A DNA stretch of 64,000 nt from Leifsonia tongyongensis (GTDB taxonomy: Bacteria > Actinomycetota > Actinomycetes > Actinomycetales > Microbacteriaceae): assembly GCF_010686705.1 (NCBI RefSeq), contig NZ_JAAGWY010000001.1, positions 992,001 through 1,056,000 on the forward strand, given 5' to 3'. The stretch's first letter is position 1. The number at the start of each line of letters is the position of its first letter. A model generated the notes under the pieces. That model was given only the letters and a program-made list of their open reading frames with translations. It was not told the origin of the DNA and searched no databases. Below, one piece after another: positions 53,672 to 61,930 of the stretch. The position numbers were made by a program, and so were the translations under genes.

Positions 53672-53779
53672 ATGATCCGGATCTTCCTCGCTGCCATCCA
53701 GGGGTTCCTGCTTCTGCCGATTCTTTTGTCGGCGGTTCTCCTCCAGCGTGCGTTGGAGCGTAGCCGGCGTCGCCCGTGA
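53672..53779 (+). CDS. 35-residue single-pass membrane peptide
   Basis: ATG 53672 follows GGGGGG at 53659-53664 and the end of the transferase gene. The product MIRIFLAAIQGFLLLPILLS with a basic tail (QRALERSRRRP) is one membrane helix. The stop TGA shares one base with the ATG of the next gene (TGATG), so the ORF looks translated and coupled. No family is recognised. It could be an accessory peptide of the neighbouring polymerase. Confidence 0.6.
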   Translation: MIRIFLAAIQGFLLLPILLSAVLLQRALERSRRRP

Positions 53780-55101
53780 TGGCCGACCACCGGCCACGCC
53801 TGCTGCGTGCGTTCGCTGCGTTCACGTTCTTCACAGGGTGGGCAGGCGACTTCTGGCGCGGTCTCGGCGGATGGATCCTGTTCGGAGTCATCGCGGCGAT
53901 CGTCGTCGGCGTCGGGGTCTGGATTGCGTGGCAAGCGCCCAGGCGACTGCCCGTACCGTGGACCCTCATCGTCTATTCATGCGTGCTCGCGCTGTCGATC
54001 GTCTGGTCCTCATATCCGGTCGTGACTGCGGCTGCGGCTGCCATCCAGGTGGCCATCGTCGTCGTCGCCGTCGGGCTCGCGTCGACCCTGACCATAGCCG
54101 AGCTCGTCAACGCAGCAACCAGCGCCTTGCGCTGGATCGTCGGACTGTCGATTGTTTTCGAACTGATCGTCGCTGTGATCATCCGTCGCCCCATCCTTCC
54201 GGCCTATCTCGCAGGAACGATCGATCCACCGACAGTGCTCTACTGGTCCCGGGACGAGCTGTTCGGCTCGGGCAAGATTCAGGGCATCACCGGAAACTCA
54301 AGCCTGCTGGCAATGGTTGCCCTCCTGCTCGCGATTGTGAGCGTCCTGCGCATCGTGCATTCACGTGTCCGACGTGTACAAGCCATCGCGTGGTTCGGAG
54401 TTGCCCTTGCCACGATGCTGCTCACCCGGGCCGCAACCGTCCTGATCGCATCAGTCGTCGTCGCCGTGGTCGCCGGAGTCCTCGTGCTCTGGTCCACGCA
54501 CCGAGGATGGGCGGTGACCTCGCTCGCGGCCGGCGTCCTCGGCAGCGCGGCTGTCAGTTGCACAGAACCACTCCGATCTGCGCTCCTGGACGTGTTCGGT
54601 AAATCATCGGACTTGACCGGCCGCGCTGAGATCTGGGCGGCTGTCTGGCGGTATGTCGAACAGCGCCCCATCACCGGCTGGGGATGGTCGGGGTACTGGG
54701 CGCCGTGGGCTGAACCCCTCGGAACGATCGCTCGACGCAACGGCGTTCAGGTTCTGCATGCTCACAACGCATGGCTCGACGTCTGGTTGCAGGTCGGGAT
54801 ATTCGGGCTCCTCGCCTTCGCCATGATGATCAGCGCGAACATCACGGCGACGATCAAGCATGCGGAACACGTTCCCTGCAGCCCGCTCGTCCGGCTGACT
54901 CCGATACTCTTCCTGGTCGCTGCCCTCGTCCAAAGCCTCACCGAGAGCCGCCTGCTGATCGAAGGGGGTGCCTTCACCGCTATCGTGTTCTGGCTCGCAG
55001 CGAAGCGCACGCTGGTCGCGCATCCCGAGGTGTCCGAAGGAAACCCCCGTGGTGTCAGTGCGTGGAGTCGTCGCCCCGGTTCTGCTCCTCGAGGTCGCTG
55101 A
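53779..55101 (+). CDS. O-antigen ligase/polymerase-like membrane protein
   Basis: 440 aa from ATG 53779; GTG 53776 is one codon earlier. About ten membrane segments are seen. The Wzy_C/WaaL pattern is visible: SLSIVFELIVAVIIRR, SDLTGRAEIWAAVWRYVEQR, TGWGWSGYWAPW, then HAHNAWLDVWLQVGIFGLL with the conserved His. Such proteins polymerise or ligate lipid-linked glycans. Its 3' end overlaps the convergent gene at 55055 by 47 nt. Confidence 0.88.
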   Translation: MADHRPRLLRAFAAFTFFTGWAGDFWRGLGGWILFGVIAAIVVGVGVWIAWQAPRRLPVPWTLIVYSCVLALSIVWSSYPVVTAAAAAIQVAIVVVAVGLASTLTIAELVNAATSALRWIVGLSIVFELIVAVIIRRPILPAYLAGTIDPPTVLYWSRDELFGSGKIQGITGNSSLLAMVALLLAIVSVLRIVHSRVRRVQAIAWFGVALATMLLTRAATVLIASVVVAVVAGVLVLWSTHRGWAVTSLAAGVLGSAAVSCTEPLRSALLDVFGKSSDLTGRAEIWAAVWRYVEQRPITGWGWSGYWAPWAEPLGTIARRNGVQVLHAHNAWLDVWLQVGIFGLLAFAMMISANITATIKHAEHVPCSPLVRLTPILFLVAALVQSLTESRLLIEGGAFTAIVFWLAAKRTLVAHPEVSEGNPRGVSAWSRRPGSAPRGR

Positions 55102-55363
55102 CCTCTTCGGCGTTCGGCTTGAACGCGAGCGAGAACATCGCGAGGCCCACGAGAGCCACGATGAAGGCGATGCCGAGGAAGATCGAGGCGAGCAGCAGCT
55201 GCCGCGTCGACATGAGCACGACCAGCCCCACGAAGACGGCGAGGATCGCCGAGATGACGAGCAACTCGACCGGCCGGAAGCGGTCTTTGCGGGTGGGCTG
55301 GTGCACGTTGCCGGGGGCAGCGGGCGCATTTGCGGGCACGTTCGAATCCTTCTTGCGGCTCAT
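55055..55363 (-). CDS. Small two-helix membrane protein of unknown function
   Basis: 102 aa from ATG 55363; the longer open frame is a shadow. Two membrane helices (about 33-52 and 58-80) lie between a basic, Pro/Asn-rich N-terminus and an acidic tail (EEVSDLEEQNRGDDSTH). It overlaps the upstream DUF308-like gene by 4 nt. The 3' end lies inside the convergent polymerase gene. Confidence 0.78.
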   Translation of the reverse strand: MSRKKDSNVPANAPAAPGNVHQPTRKDRFRPVELLVISAILAVFVGLVVLMSTRQLLLASIFLGIAFIVALVGLAMFSLAFKPNAEEVSDLEEQNRGDDSTH

Positions 55364-55947
55364 GATCCGCTCTCCATGGGGTGCTCGGTGGCCGACGCAT
55401 GCTGTGCCGCCCACTTGAGCGAGAATCCCCCGATACCGAGGTAGACGCCGACGATCACGGCATAAGCACCGAACAGTCCGACCGCGAGAACGGAATCCGA
55501 GGGGATGAGTAGGAACACGATAGCGAGCACTGCTGTGAAGCCGCCGACGATCATCCAGTCGCGTGCCGATGGGTCTTTCGACCGGCTGCGTACCCCGCAG
55601 TAGAGCTCGATGAATCCGGTGAGAGCCGCCCACACGCTGACAAGGTAGAGGAAGAGCCCCAGGCCGCTGCCTGAGAGCGTAAGCGCCAGCACCCCGGCGA
55701 TCACGCCGACGATGCCGTGAAGGACGAAAAGACGTCGCAGCGTGCGGTCGGCGACCGTGCGCAGACTCAGGATGCCCACCAGCAGCCCTTCCACGACTGC
55801 GTAGGCGCCGAACACGAGGAGCCCGAACGTGGCGGAGTGGTTCGCGCTGAACGTGACGACAGCGGCTGCGACCAGCGCTACCACCGCCCGCGCCACGGGA
55901 ACGGTCCAATACCCTGAAGACTTCTGGGTGATGGGGGCGGCTGCCAC
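55360..55947 (-). CDS. DUF308/HdeD-like membrane protein
   Basis: 195 aa, six hydrophobic segments. The repeated three-helix halves (FGLLVFGAYAVVEGLLVGIL, AVGLFGAYAVIVGVYLGIGG) are typical of DUF308 proteins such as HdeD. A role in acid stress is known only for E. coli HdeD and cannot be carried over. It is followed, with 4 nt overlap, by the small two-helix protein. Confidence 0.85.
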   Translation of the reverse strand: MAAAPITQKSSGYWTVPVARAVVALVAAAVVTFSANHSATFGLLVFGAYAVVEGLLVGILSLRTVADRTLRRLFVLHGIVGVIAGVLALTLSGSGLGLFLYLVSVWAALTGFIELYCGVRSRSKDPSARDWMIVGGFTAVLAIVFLLIPSDSVLAVGLFGAYAVIVGVYLGIGGFSLKWAAQHASATEHPMESGS

Positions 55948-56001
55948 TCGGCGACCTCTTTCGTTGGGCGGTGGAACCTCCCCAGTTTAGTCGGCCCCCG
56001 A

Positions 56002-56355
56002 TCAGTCGGCGCTGCCTGCGCGTTCCCCGCTTGCCTCATCCCGCACGATCGCGGCCGGCACCGTCGCAGCCGGCACGGTCGCAGCCGGTACCCTCGCCGA
56101 CGGGAGAAGATTCTTCGCCAGGTAGAACATCACGACGCTGGCGCCGATCAGTGCCGCTCCGATGAACGGCGCCGTCCGGTTCACGGCGTTGAGCAGGTCC
56201 ATCCAGATGCCGAGCATCGCCTGATCGAGCGGATTGGAGCCTTGCCCGTTCGTCGTCGCGAACATGATGCCTTGCACCGCGTAGTCCAGGACCAGGCCGC
56301 CGGCGATGAGGCCGATGCCCCACCACAGAACCACTTTCGGGCGTAGTCGTGACAT
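56002..56355 (-). CDS. Small two-helix membrane protein with VPAAT repeats
   Basis: 117 aa. Two membrane helices (about 9-30 and 63-83). The C-terminal tail contains three near-copies of VPAAT (VPAATVPAATVPAAIV), coded by direct DNA repeats at about 56050-56095. No family recognised. It lies upstream of the DUF308-like gene on the same strand with 54 nt between. Confidence 0.75.
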   Translation of the reverse strand: MSRLRPKVVLWWGIGLIAGGLVLDYAVQGIMFATTNGQGSNPLDQAMLGIWMDLLNAVNRTAPFIGAALIGASVVMFYLAKNLLPSARVPAATVPAATVPAAIVRDEASGERAGSAD

Positions 56356-56888
56356 GGGCGCTCAATCTCCTTCATCGGAGTGACGTGGACAGTTCTGTCC
56401 CACCCTAGGGGTGTTTGTGTGAACGACCGCGTAAATCGTCGCTGCGAGCCGTGCGATTTTGCGGGGTGCCAGATATCTTGTCGCCTCCATGGTCCAAACT
56501 CTTTGTCGCTCCGAACAGATCACGGCCGCCGTGGTTCCGGCGTCAATCTCGTGCTGATCGGAAAGATCGCGGTCGCGAGGAGCATCGGCCGAGGGGACGG
56601 TAAGGACACCAAACCTGGGACCTCGTCCTTCTTGCGGGTTGCTCATGGTCACAGTGTGCGGCGACGATCGGAGGACGCGCCGGCACTAAACGGGTGAGCG
56701 AGACCCTCCTGCGACCCTTCCGGACTAGTGCTCACACGCGTGCAAGCCCTCCCGGGGAACGAAGATCCGCATGACCGATGGCCCTCGGTTCGCCCAGAGA
56801 GCGTAGGGGATGGCGACCAGCCGCACCTCATCGCTACCCCAGCGCCGACGTTCGCGGGGGCGGAGGGTAAAGAAGCCCTGAGCGTGCT
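56356..56888. other. Gene-poor stretch
   Basis: About 530 bp between the small membrane protein gene and the end of the sugar permease gene. Several open frames of 60-105 codons occur on both strands but none has a good ribosome site, a recognisable family or codon use like its neighbours. It may hold the end of the sugar operon transcript and decayed DNA. Confidence 0.5.
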
Positions 56889-57779
56889 CTATTTTCCGGA
56901 ACCGACAGCGATGCCCGCGACCACATACTTCTGCAGGACGAGGAACACCACGAAGAGGGGAATGACCCCGAGCACAAGGGTGGGGAGGAGTTCTGAGGTG
57001 CTGAACGAGTGAGTTCCGATCGTCGCGTAGACGGCGAGCGTCACGGTCTGCTTGTCGTTCGACGACAGCAGGATCAGGGGCAGGATCAGGTCGTTCCACA
57101 CCTGGAGGACGATGAAGATCGAGAGCGTGGCGGTGGCAGGACGCAGCAGCGGGAAGACCACTCTGAGATAGGTCCGGATGATTCCGCATCCGTCAACCGC
57201 TGCGGCTTCCTCGAGTTCTGGCGGAACGGTGCGGAGGAAGCCTGCATAGAAGAACACGGCGAACGGCAGGGTCAGGGCACTGTAGGCGAGGATGACGCCG
57301 AGGTAGCTGTCCAGCAGGTGCAGTTGCTGCATGATCTGGTACAGCGGGGTGATGACGACGAAGATCGGGATCGTCAAGCCTGCGACGAAGATCTGGTATG
57401 CCGTCCGTGTCCATTTGCGGGTGTAGCGGACGATTCCCCACGCTGCCAGTGACGCAGTGAAGATCGTCAGGACAGCTGTACCCCCGGTGATGATGAGGGT
57501 GTTCATGACGCTGCGCGGGTAGTTCATGTTGACGAAGGCGTCGACGTAGTTCTGCCACTGGGGGTGGAGTGGAAGTGCGAATGGATTGACCTGGGAGTCG
57601 GCGCCTGTCTTCAGCGAGACAGCGACCATGATGTAGATGGGCAGCAGCGTCAACAGGGTGAAGGCCACCAAGAGCGCCGACGCGGTCACTGTCGAAATGC
57701 GGCGGCGGATACGCCCGGATCGAACGCCCTGCCGCGGCAGGGCACGCACCGATGGTTCGGATGCCTGGGTGATTGCCAT
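56889..57779 (-). CDS. Carbohydrate ABC transporter permease, MalG type
   Basis: 296 aa, six membrane helices. The EAA loop that contacts the ATPase is present (PPELEEAAAVDGCGIIRTYL, near residues 198-217), as is PIYIMVAVSLKTGADSQ near the N-terminus. Its ATG shares a base with the MalF-type stop (TAATG). No ATPase gene is present in the operon, so a shared MsiK-like ATPase elsewhere is likely, as is usual in actinobacteria. Confidence 0.93.
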   Translation of the reverse strand: MAITQASEPSVRALPRQGVRSGRIRRRISTVTASALLVAFTLLTLLPIYIMVAVSLKTGADSQVNPFALPLHPQWQNYVDAFVNMNYPRSVMNTLIITGGTAVLTIFTASLAAWGIVRYTRKWTRTAYQIFVAGLTIPIFVVITPLYQIMQQLHLLDSYLGVILAYSALTLPFAVFFYAGFLRTVPPELEEAAAVDGCGIIRTYLRVVFPLLRPATATLSIFIVLQVWNDLILPLILLSSNDKQTVTLAVYATIGTHSFSTSELLPTLVLGVIPLFVVFLVLQKYVVAGIAVGSGK

Positions 57780-58651
57780 TAGACGTTGACCTCCCGCCGA
57801 CGGAGCAATGTGGCCTGGGTCACGCCCACGATCACCGTCAAGAGTAGAAGCGCGACGGCCAGCGTCGTGCCGTATGCGAATTGGAAGCTCGAGAAGCTGG
57901 CCTGGTAGATGGAAAGGCTCAGGGTCTGGGTGGCACCGTCCGGGCCGCCCTGGGTCATGATGAACGGAAGGTCGAAGACGCGCAGGGATCCGATGACCGA
58001 CAAGGTGATATTGATCGTCAGTGATGGCGCCAGAAGCGCCCAGTCGATATTCCAGAAGCGTTTCCAGCCCCGTGCCCCATCAAGCTGCGCGGCTTCCATC
58101 AGGCTGGGATCGATGGCCAGGTAGTTCGCGAGGAAGATCGTCGCCGCGTAACCCGTGTACATCCAGATGTACACGAAGGCGATCGACATCAACGCAGTGT
58201 TCGGGTCGCCCAGCCAGACCTGCTCGAGGGAATGGAGCCCGAGCGCATCCATGACCAGGTCGAGTGGGCCGCCGAGCGGGGAGTAGATGAAGGACCAGAG
58301 GTAGCCGACGGCGACGAACGCCATCATCGAGGGAAGAAGCAGGCCCGCCCTGACGAAGTTCCGGACCAGCTGCAGCTTGTGAAGCCAGTAGGCGACGAAC
58401 AGGGCGATGGTGTTCTGCACGACGACGACAACGATCGTGTACACGAATGTATTGATCAATGCGCGCGCGATCGTGGGGTCCTTGAACATCTGAATGTAAT
58501 TGGCCAGACCCACGAAGTTGCCACCAGAAGGGCCCACGGCATCGGTGAAACTCAACTCAACGCCCCGGATCAGCGGGTAGAGAACGAACGCGGCGAACAG
58601 CAGCGCGGCGGGCAGGATGAGCAACGCGGCGTTGCGTCCTCTGATGAGCAC
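57779..58651 (-). CDS. Carbohydrate ABC transporter permease, MalF type
   Basis: 290 aa from GTG 58651 with GGAAAGAGA; a start 57 nt further upstream lacks a site. Six membrane helices are seen, with the EAA loop (PSLMEAAQLDGARGWKRFWN, about 194-213). LYPLIRGVELSFTDAVG near the N-terminus and MTQGGPDGATQTLSLSIYQA are family blocks. It pairs with the MalG-type protein as the import channel. Confidence 0.92.
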   Translation of the reverse strand: MLIRGRNAALLILPAALLFAAFVLYPLIRGVELSFTDAVGPSGGNFVGLANYIQMFKDPTIARALINTFVYTIVVVVVQNTIALFVAYWLHKLQLVRNFVRAGLLLPSMMAFVAVGYLWSFIYSPLGGPLDLVMDALGLHSLEQVWLGDPNTALMSIAFVYIWMYTGYAATIFLANYLAIDPSLMEAAQLDGARGWKRFWNIDWALLAPSLTINITLSVIGSLRVFDLPFIMTQGGPDGATQTLSLSIYQASFSSFQFAYGTTLAVALLLLTVIVGVTQATLLRRREVNV

Positions 58652-58716
58652 GGTGTCTCTTTCCGTTTGGTACCGGTGGGGCGTCAGCGATAGTGCGTGA
58701 CGCCCCACCGCGCTAA

Positions 58717-59862
58717 CTAGTGGGTCTTCGGAATCGTCTGGTCGAGCTTGGAGAGCAGGCTCGAGTTCGACTGGCTGGGATCGTTGAAGAGGGACGTTCC
58801 AACATCCCAGAACTTCGCCTCCGAGTTCGGGAACTGGATGAACTCGATCGGTGACGGAGTCGTGCGGTTGTCGTTGAAGGCCTCGACGAAGGCTGTCGCC
58901 TTCGGCATCGTCGGGCTCGGAACGTTCGAGAGGGTCGAGAACGAGTTCTCCGCCGCCAGGTAAGCCCCGTCGTTCGCCGGCTCGGTCATGAACGCCACGT
59001 ACTCCTCAGCAGCCTTCTTGTTCTGTGAAGCGGCGTTGACGCCCCAGCCCGATCCGACGAAGGTGAAGCTCTTCGGCTTGGTGCCAGCGTCACCGCCGGG
59101 CACGGGGTTCAGCGAGAAGTCGAACTTCGCCTGCTTCTGGATCGTGCTGAGCTCCCACGCACCCATGATGGTGTAGGCCCACTTGCCGTCTATGAACTGG
59201 CCGTTGCCGACATTGAACGGCTCGATGCCGTTCATGAGCTTGCCGTTGACCGAACCGTCGGTCAGAAGTGTCCTCATCCGGTCGAAGACGGGCCCGAAGG
59301 CAGGGTTCCAGGTCGAGTCGCCCTTGTCATACTTTGAACCCCAGCTGTTGTCGACGAGACTTGCTGCCAGCGTCATCGAAAGCTGTTCGCTCGTCCAGCC
59401 ACCCTGGTTGGCGAGGAGCAGGCCCGGCTGTCCGGCACCCTTGAGCTTCTTGAGCGAGTCGACGAACTCCGGCCACGTCTGCGGAACCTGATCGATTCCA
59501 GCCTTCTTCAGGATGTCGAGGTTGGCATACATGCCGATCGGGATGTTCTGCTGGGTGAAGGCGTAGGTCTTGCCGTTCACCTGACCGAACGGCGCAACGT
59601 TGGGAAGGAGGTTGCCGACCCACGGCTGGCTGCTGAGGTCTTCCAGGTAGCCCTGCTTGACCCACTGCTGCACGCGGGTCGGATTCGTCATCAGCACATC
59701 GGCTGCCGTGCCCGAGGCCAGACGCGTGTTGTTGTACTGGTCGTACTCTGTGTTCGAAACGTACTTGTAGTCGAGCTTGACGTTCGGGTACTTCTTCTCG
59801 AACGCTTTGTTCAGCTGTGCGAGGTCCGCCGGCTCCGTACTCGAGCCTTCGAATCCGACCAC
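58717..59862 (-). CDS. Sugar-binding protein of ABC transporter, signal peptide region lost
   Basis: 381 aa from the only in-frame start, GTG 59862. It is a family 1 extracellular solute-binding protein (QLNKAFEKKYPNVKLDYKYV, GTAADVLMTNPTRVQQWVKQ, AYFTIMGAWEL-like region). It has no signal peptide or lipobox. Upstream, AAAGGAG and ATG 59906 begin MKFTKL, a normal signal-peptide start, but that frame stops at 59865. The frame of the mature protein runs up as GDSGKGTLTVVGFEG to a stop at 59910. The sequence fits a deletion that removed the signal peptide and shifted the frame, leaving a protein that cannot be exported. Confidence 0.85.
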   Translation of the reverse strand: MVGFEGSSTEPADLAQLNKAFEKKYPNVKLDYKYVSNTEYDQYNNTRLASGTAADVLMTNPTRVQQWVKQGYLEDLSSQPWVGNLLPNVAPFGQVNGKTYAFTQQNIPIGMYANLDILKKAGIDQVPQTWPEFVDSLKKLKGAGQPGLLLANQGGWTSEQLSMTLAASLVDNSWGSKYDKGDSTWNPAFGPVFDRMRTLLTDGSVNGKLMNGIEPFNVGNGQFIDGKWAYTIMGAWELSTIQKQAKFDFSLNPVPGGDAGTKPKSFTFVGSGWGVNAASQNKKAAEEYVAFMTEPANDGAYLAAENSFSTLSNVPSPTMPKATAFVEAFNDNRTTPSPIEFIQFPNSEAKFWDVGTSLFNDPSQSNSSLLSKLDQTIPKTH

Positions 59863-59864
59863 GG

Positions 59865-59906
59865 TCAGCGTGCCTTTGCCGGAATCTCCAATTTCGTGAA
59901 CTTCAT
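59865..59906 (-). pseudogene. Orphaned 5' end of the sugar-binding protein gene
   Basis: ATG 59906 has a strong AAAGGAG site four bases upstream. It encodes 13 residues, MKFTKLEIPAKAR, then TGA at 59867-59865, two bases before GTG 59862. MKFTKL is a plausible remnant of the original signal peptide. Re-initiation at the nearby GTG could give low amounts of unexported protein. Confidence 0.6.
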
Positions 59907-59969
59907 TTCACTCCTTTGTGCGTTGGCTGCGGACACCACAGGTTATGTGCTGTCCGCGAGGGTTTCTGC

Positions 59970-61838
59970 CTAGTCGCTAGGCTCCGTCGAGCTGAGGTGC
60001 AGGACGGGCGATCCGAGCTCGATTGCAGCCGGACGATTTTGGATGGCGCGAATCCGAGCAAGGTCGAATTTGGGCCGCCGGTCGAAGGTGAAGACGCCGT
60101 TCTTCTCTTGGAAGACATCGGTTAGTTGTGTGAAGCAGTAGCCGAACATTCCCGGGTCGGACAGGAGCGCGGAAAAGAGCCCATCCGCCCGCTGGTACCA
60201 CTCCTCGGTCGTTCGGGGCGCGTCGCCATATCCCCAGGACTCGGTGCCCGGGCCGTCGGTGGTCGACCACCAGATCCCACCGAACTCGCTACAGAAGTAC
60301 GGCTGGCCCCGATAGGGCACCGACCATACTGTTCCATCCGGGGCTGTGTTCACATAGGGTTTCCCGTCGGCGAGTCCGTCCATCTCCTGGGCGAACGTCA
60401 CGGGATCTTGTTCGTAGTTGTGCGAGTCGTAGACATCCGCGCCGTCGACGCGATGCGAATAGCCAGATGCATCGACAACGGGCCGATAGGTGTCGATGGC
60501 CTTGGTCACCCGGTACATCGCGTGAGTGACATCGTCGAGAACCGTGATCTCGTCTGTCAGCGGTTCGAACGTCTCGTTGAGCGGGCACCAGCCGACAATC
60601 GCAGGATGCGAGTAGTCGCGCTCGAGCACTTCGACCCACTGGGCGACGAAGGAAGGCGTCGGCGTCTGCTTGCCCGAAACCCGGGCTCCCCAGTCGGCGA
60701 ATTCGCCCCACACGAGGTAGCCGAGCCTATCCGCGTGATACAGGAATCGTTCTTCGAACACCTTCTGGTGCAGCCTTGCGCCGTTGAAGCCGGCATCCTG
60801 CGCGAGCTCGATGTCTCGGATCAGGTCGGCTTCAGTCGGCGCCGTCATGAGACCGTCCGGATACCAGCCCTGGTCGAGGACCAGTCGCTGGAAGAGCGGC
60901 TCGCCGTTCAAGAGCATCCGTTTGCCATCGATCGCGATCGATCGCAGTCCGGCGTAACTGGATGCCCGGTCAATCACGCGGCCCTGGGCTCGCAGGACGA
61001 AATCGATGTCATACAGGTGAGGTTCGGCCGGCGACCAGCTTCGCCGGCGATCGGCGGGGATCGGGAGAATGAGGTCGGCAACAGACCCCGAACCGGGTCG
61101 AATCGTTCTCCTGGCGATCTCAGCGCCGCTATCGCGGAGCACGACCTCGAGTTCGACCCCTTCGGTCGGGCCGATGAGAGGAACTTCGACGCGGAACTCC
61201 CCTTCGTACAGGTTGGGGGTGATTCGTGGCCTCGAGAGACGCGTCGCCTCCACCGGTTCAAGCCAGACGGTCTGCCAGATCCCTGTCGTCCGCGTGTAAT
61301 ACGCCTCGTAGTTCTCCGAGCGGTCCGACTGCTTCCCGCGAGCCTGAGGGACGCCGTGCTCGTCCTGAGCGCGAACGAGGATGATCACGGGTCCGTCATC
61401 GTTGATTGCATCTGTGATGTCGAACTCGAACGGCGTGAAGCCACCCCGATGCCGGCCGACCTCCCTTCCGTTCGCCCAGACCGTCGTGTCGTGGTCACAG
61501 GCCTGAAAATGAAGGAGAACCCGCATTCCCTCCCAAGCGACCGGAATATCTACAGCCCGGCGATACCAAACCGTCTCGAGGAAGTCCTGGATGCCGACAC
61601 CCGACAACTCGGACTCTGGCGCGAACGGGACCATGATCGCCGAATCGAGGCTCCGGCCTTCGAAGTGGGCAGGTTTGCGGAGACCCTTGCGATCGATCTC
61701 GAATTCCCACTCGCCATTGAGACACAGCCAATCGGCCCTAGCGAATTGAGGCCGGGGGTATTCGGCGCGCGGCACCCAAGGAGCGACGACCTCAGTCTCG
61801 ACATCTGAATTTGTCGTTTGCCTCGATGCAATGTCCAT
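59970..61838 (-). CDS. Glycoside hydrolase family 2 enzyme
   Basis: 622 aa from ATG 61838; the open frame runs 99 nt upstream through the operator. Domains in order: sugar-binding jelly roll (about 45-190, MVPFAPESELSGVGIQDFLE), Ig-like domain (about 200-300), TIM barrel (about 310-610). The acid/base Glu is in GWCPLNETFE and the nucleophile Glu in YFCSEFGGI. No signal peptide, so it acts on imported sugars in the cytosol. Substrate (beta-galactoside, glucuronide or mannoside) cannot be told. It heads the sugar operon. The lack of a ribosome site and a -10 ending about 8 nt upstream suggest a leaderless mRNA. Confidence 0.88.
   Translation of the reverse strand: MDIASRQTTNSDVETEVVAPWVPRAEYPRPQFARADWLCLNGEWEFEIDRKGLRKPAHFEGRSLDSAIMVPFAPESELSGVGIQDFLETVWYRRAVDIPVAWEGMRVLLHFQACDHDTTVWANGREVGRHRGGFTPFEFDITDAINDDGPVIILVRAQDEHGVPQARGKQSDRSENYEAYYTRTTGIWQTVWLEPVEATRLSRPRITPNLYEGEFRVEVPLIGPTEGVELEVVLRDSGAEIARRTIRPGSGSVADLILPIPADRRRSWSPAEPHLYDIDFVLRAQGRVIDRASSYAGLRSIAIDGKRMLLNGEPLFQRLVLDQGWYPDGLMTAPTEADLIRDIELAQDAGFNGARLHQKVFEERFLYHADRLGYLVWGEFADWGARVSGKQTPTPSFVAQWVEVLERDYSHPAIVGWCPLNETFEPLTDEITVLDDVTHAMYRVTKAIDTYRPVVDASGYSHRVDGADVYDSHNYEQDPVTFAQEMDGLADGKPYVNTAPDGTVWSVPYRGQPYFCSEFGGIWWSTTDGPGTESWGYGDAPRTTEEWYQRADGLFSALLSDPGMFGYCFTQLTDVFQEKNGVFTFDRRPKFDLARIRAIQNRPAAIELGSPVLHLSSTEPSD
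61818..61831. promoter_or_regulatory. Second, imperfect LacI-type operator inside the GH2 start
   Basis: TTGCCTCGATGCAA matches the perfect operator at 61862 at 12 of 14 positions. It lies within the first codons of the GH2 gene. Centres are 44 bp apart, about four helical turns. Confidence 0.55.
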
Positions 61839-61861
61839 GATGGAGGAGCATATAAGTATGA

Positions 61862-61875
61862 TTGCATCAATGCAA
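61862..61875. promoter_or_regulatory. LacI-type operator between GH2 and lacI-type genes
   Basis: TTGCAT-CA-ATGCAA is a perfect inverted repeat of the size bound by LacI-family dimers. On the minus strand TTGCAT (61875-61870) can serve as -35 with TATGCT (61852-61847) as -10 at 17-bp spacing, so repressor binding would cover the GH2 promoter. Confidence 0.75.
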
Positions 61876-61930
61876 GCCGGACCATTCTGAACGCCGGTCA
61901 CACCTGAACAGCAAAACCAAAGGGGATGCC

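Noticed and set aside
56362-56697. Overlapping frames of 96 codons (minus) and 105 codons (plus)
   Set aside because: No ribosome site, no recognisable domain, and each is antisense to the other; chance frames in GC-rich DNA are likely.
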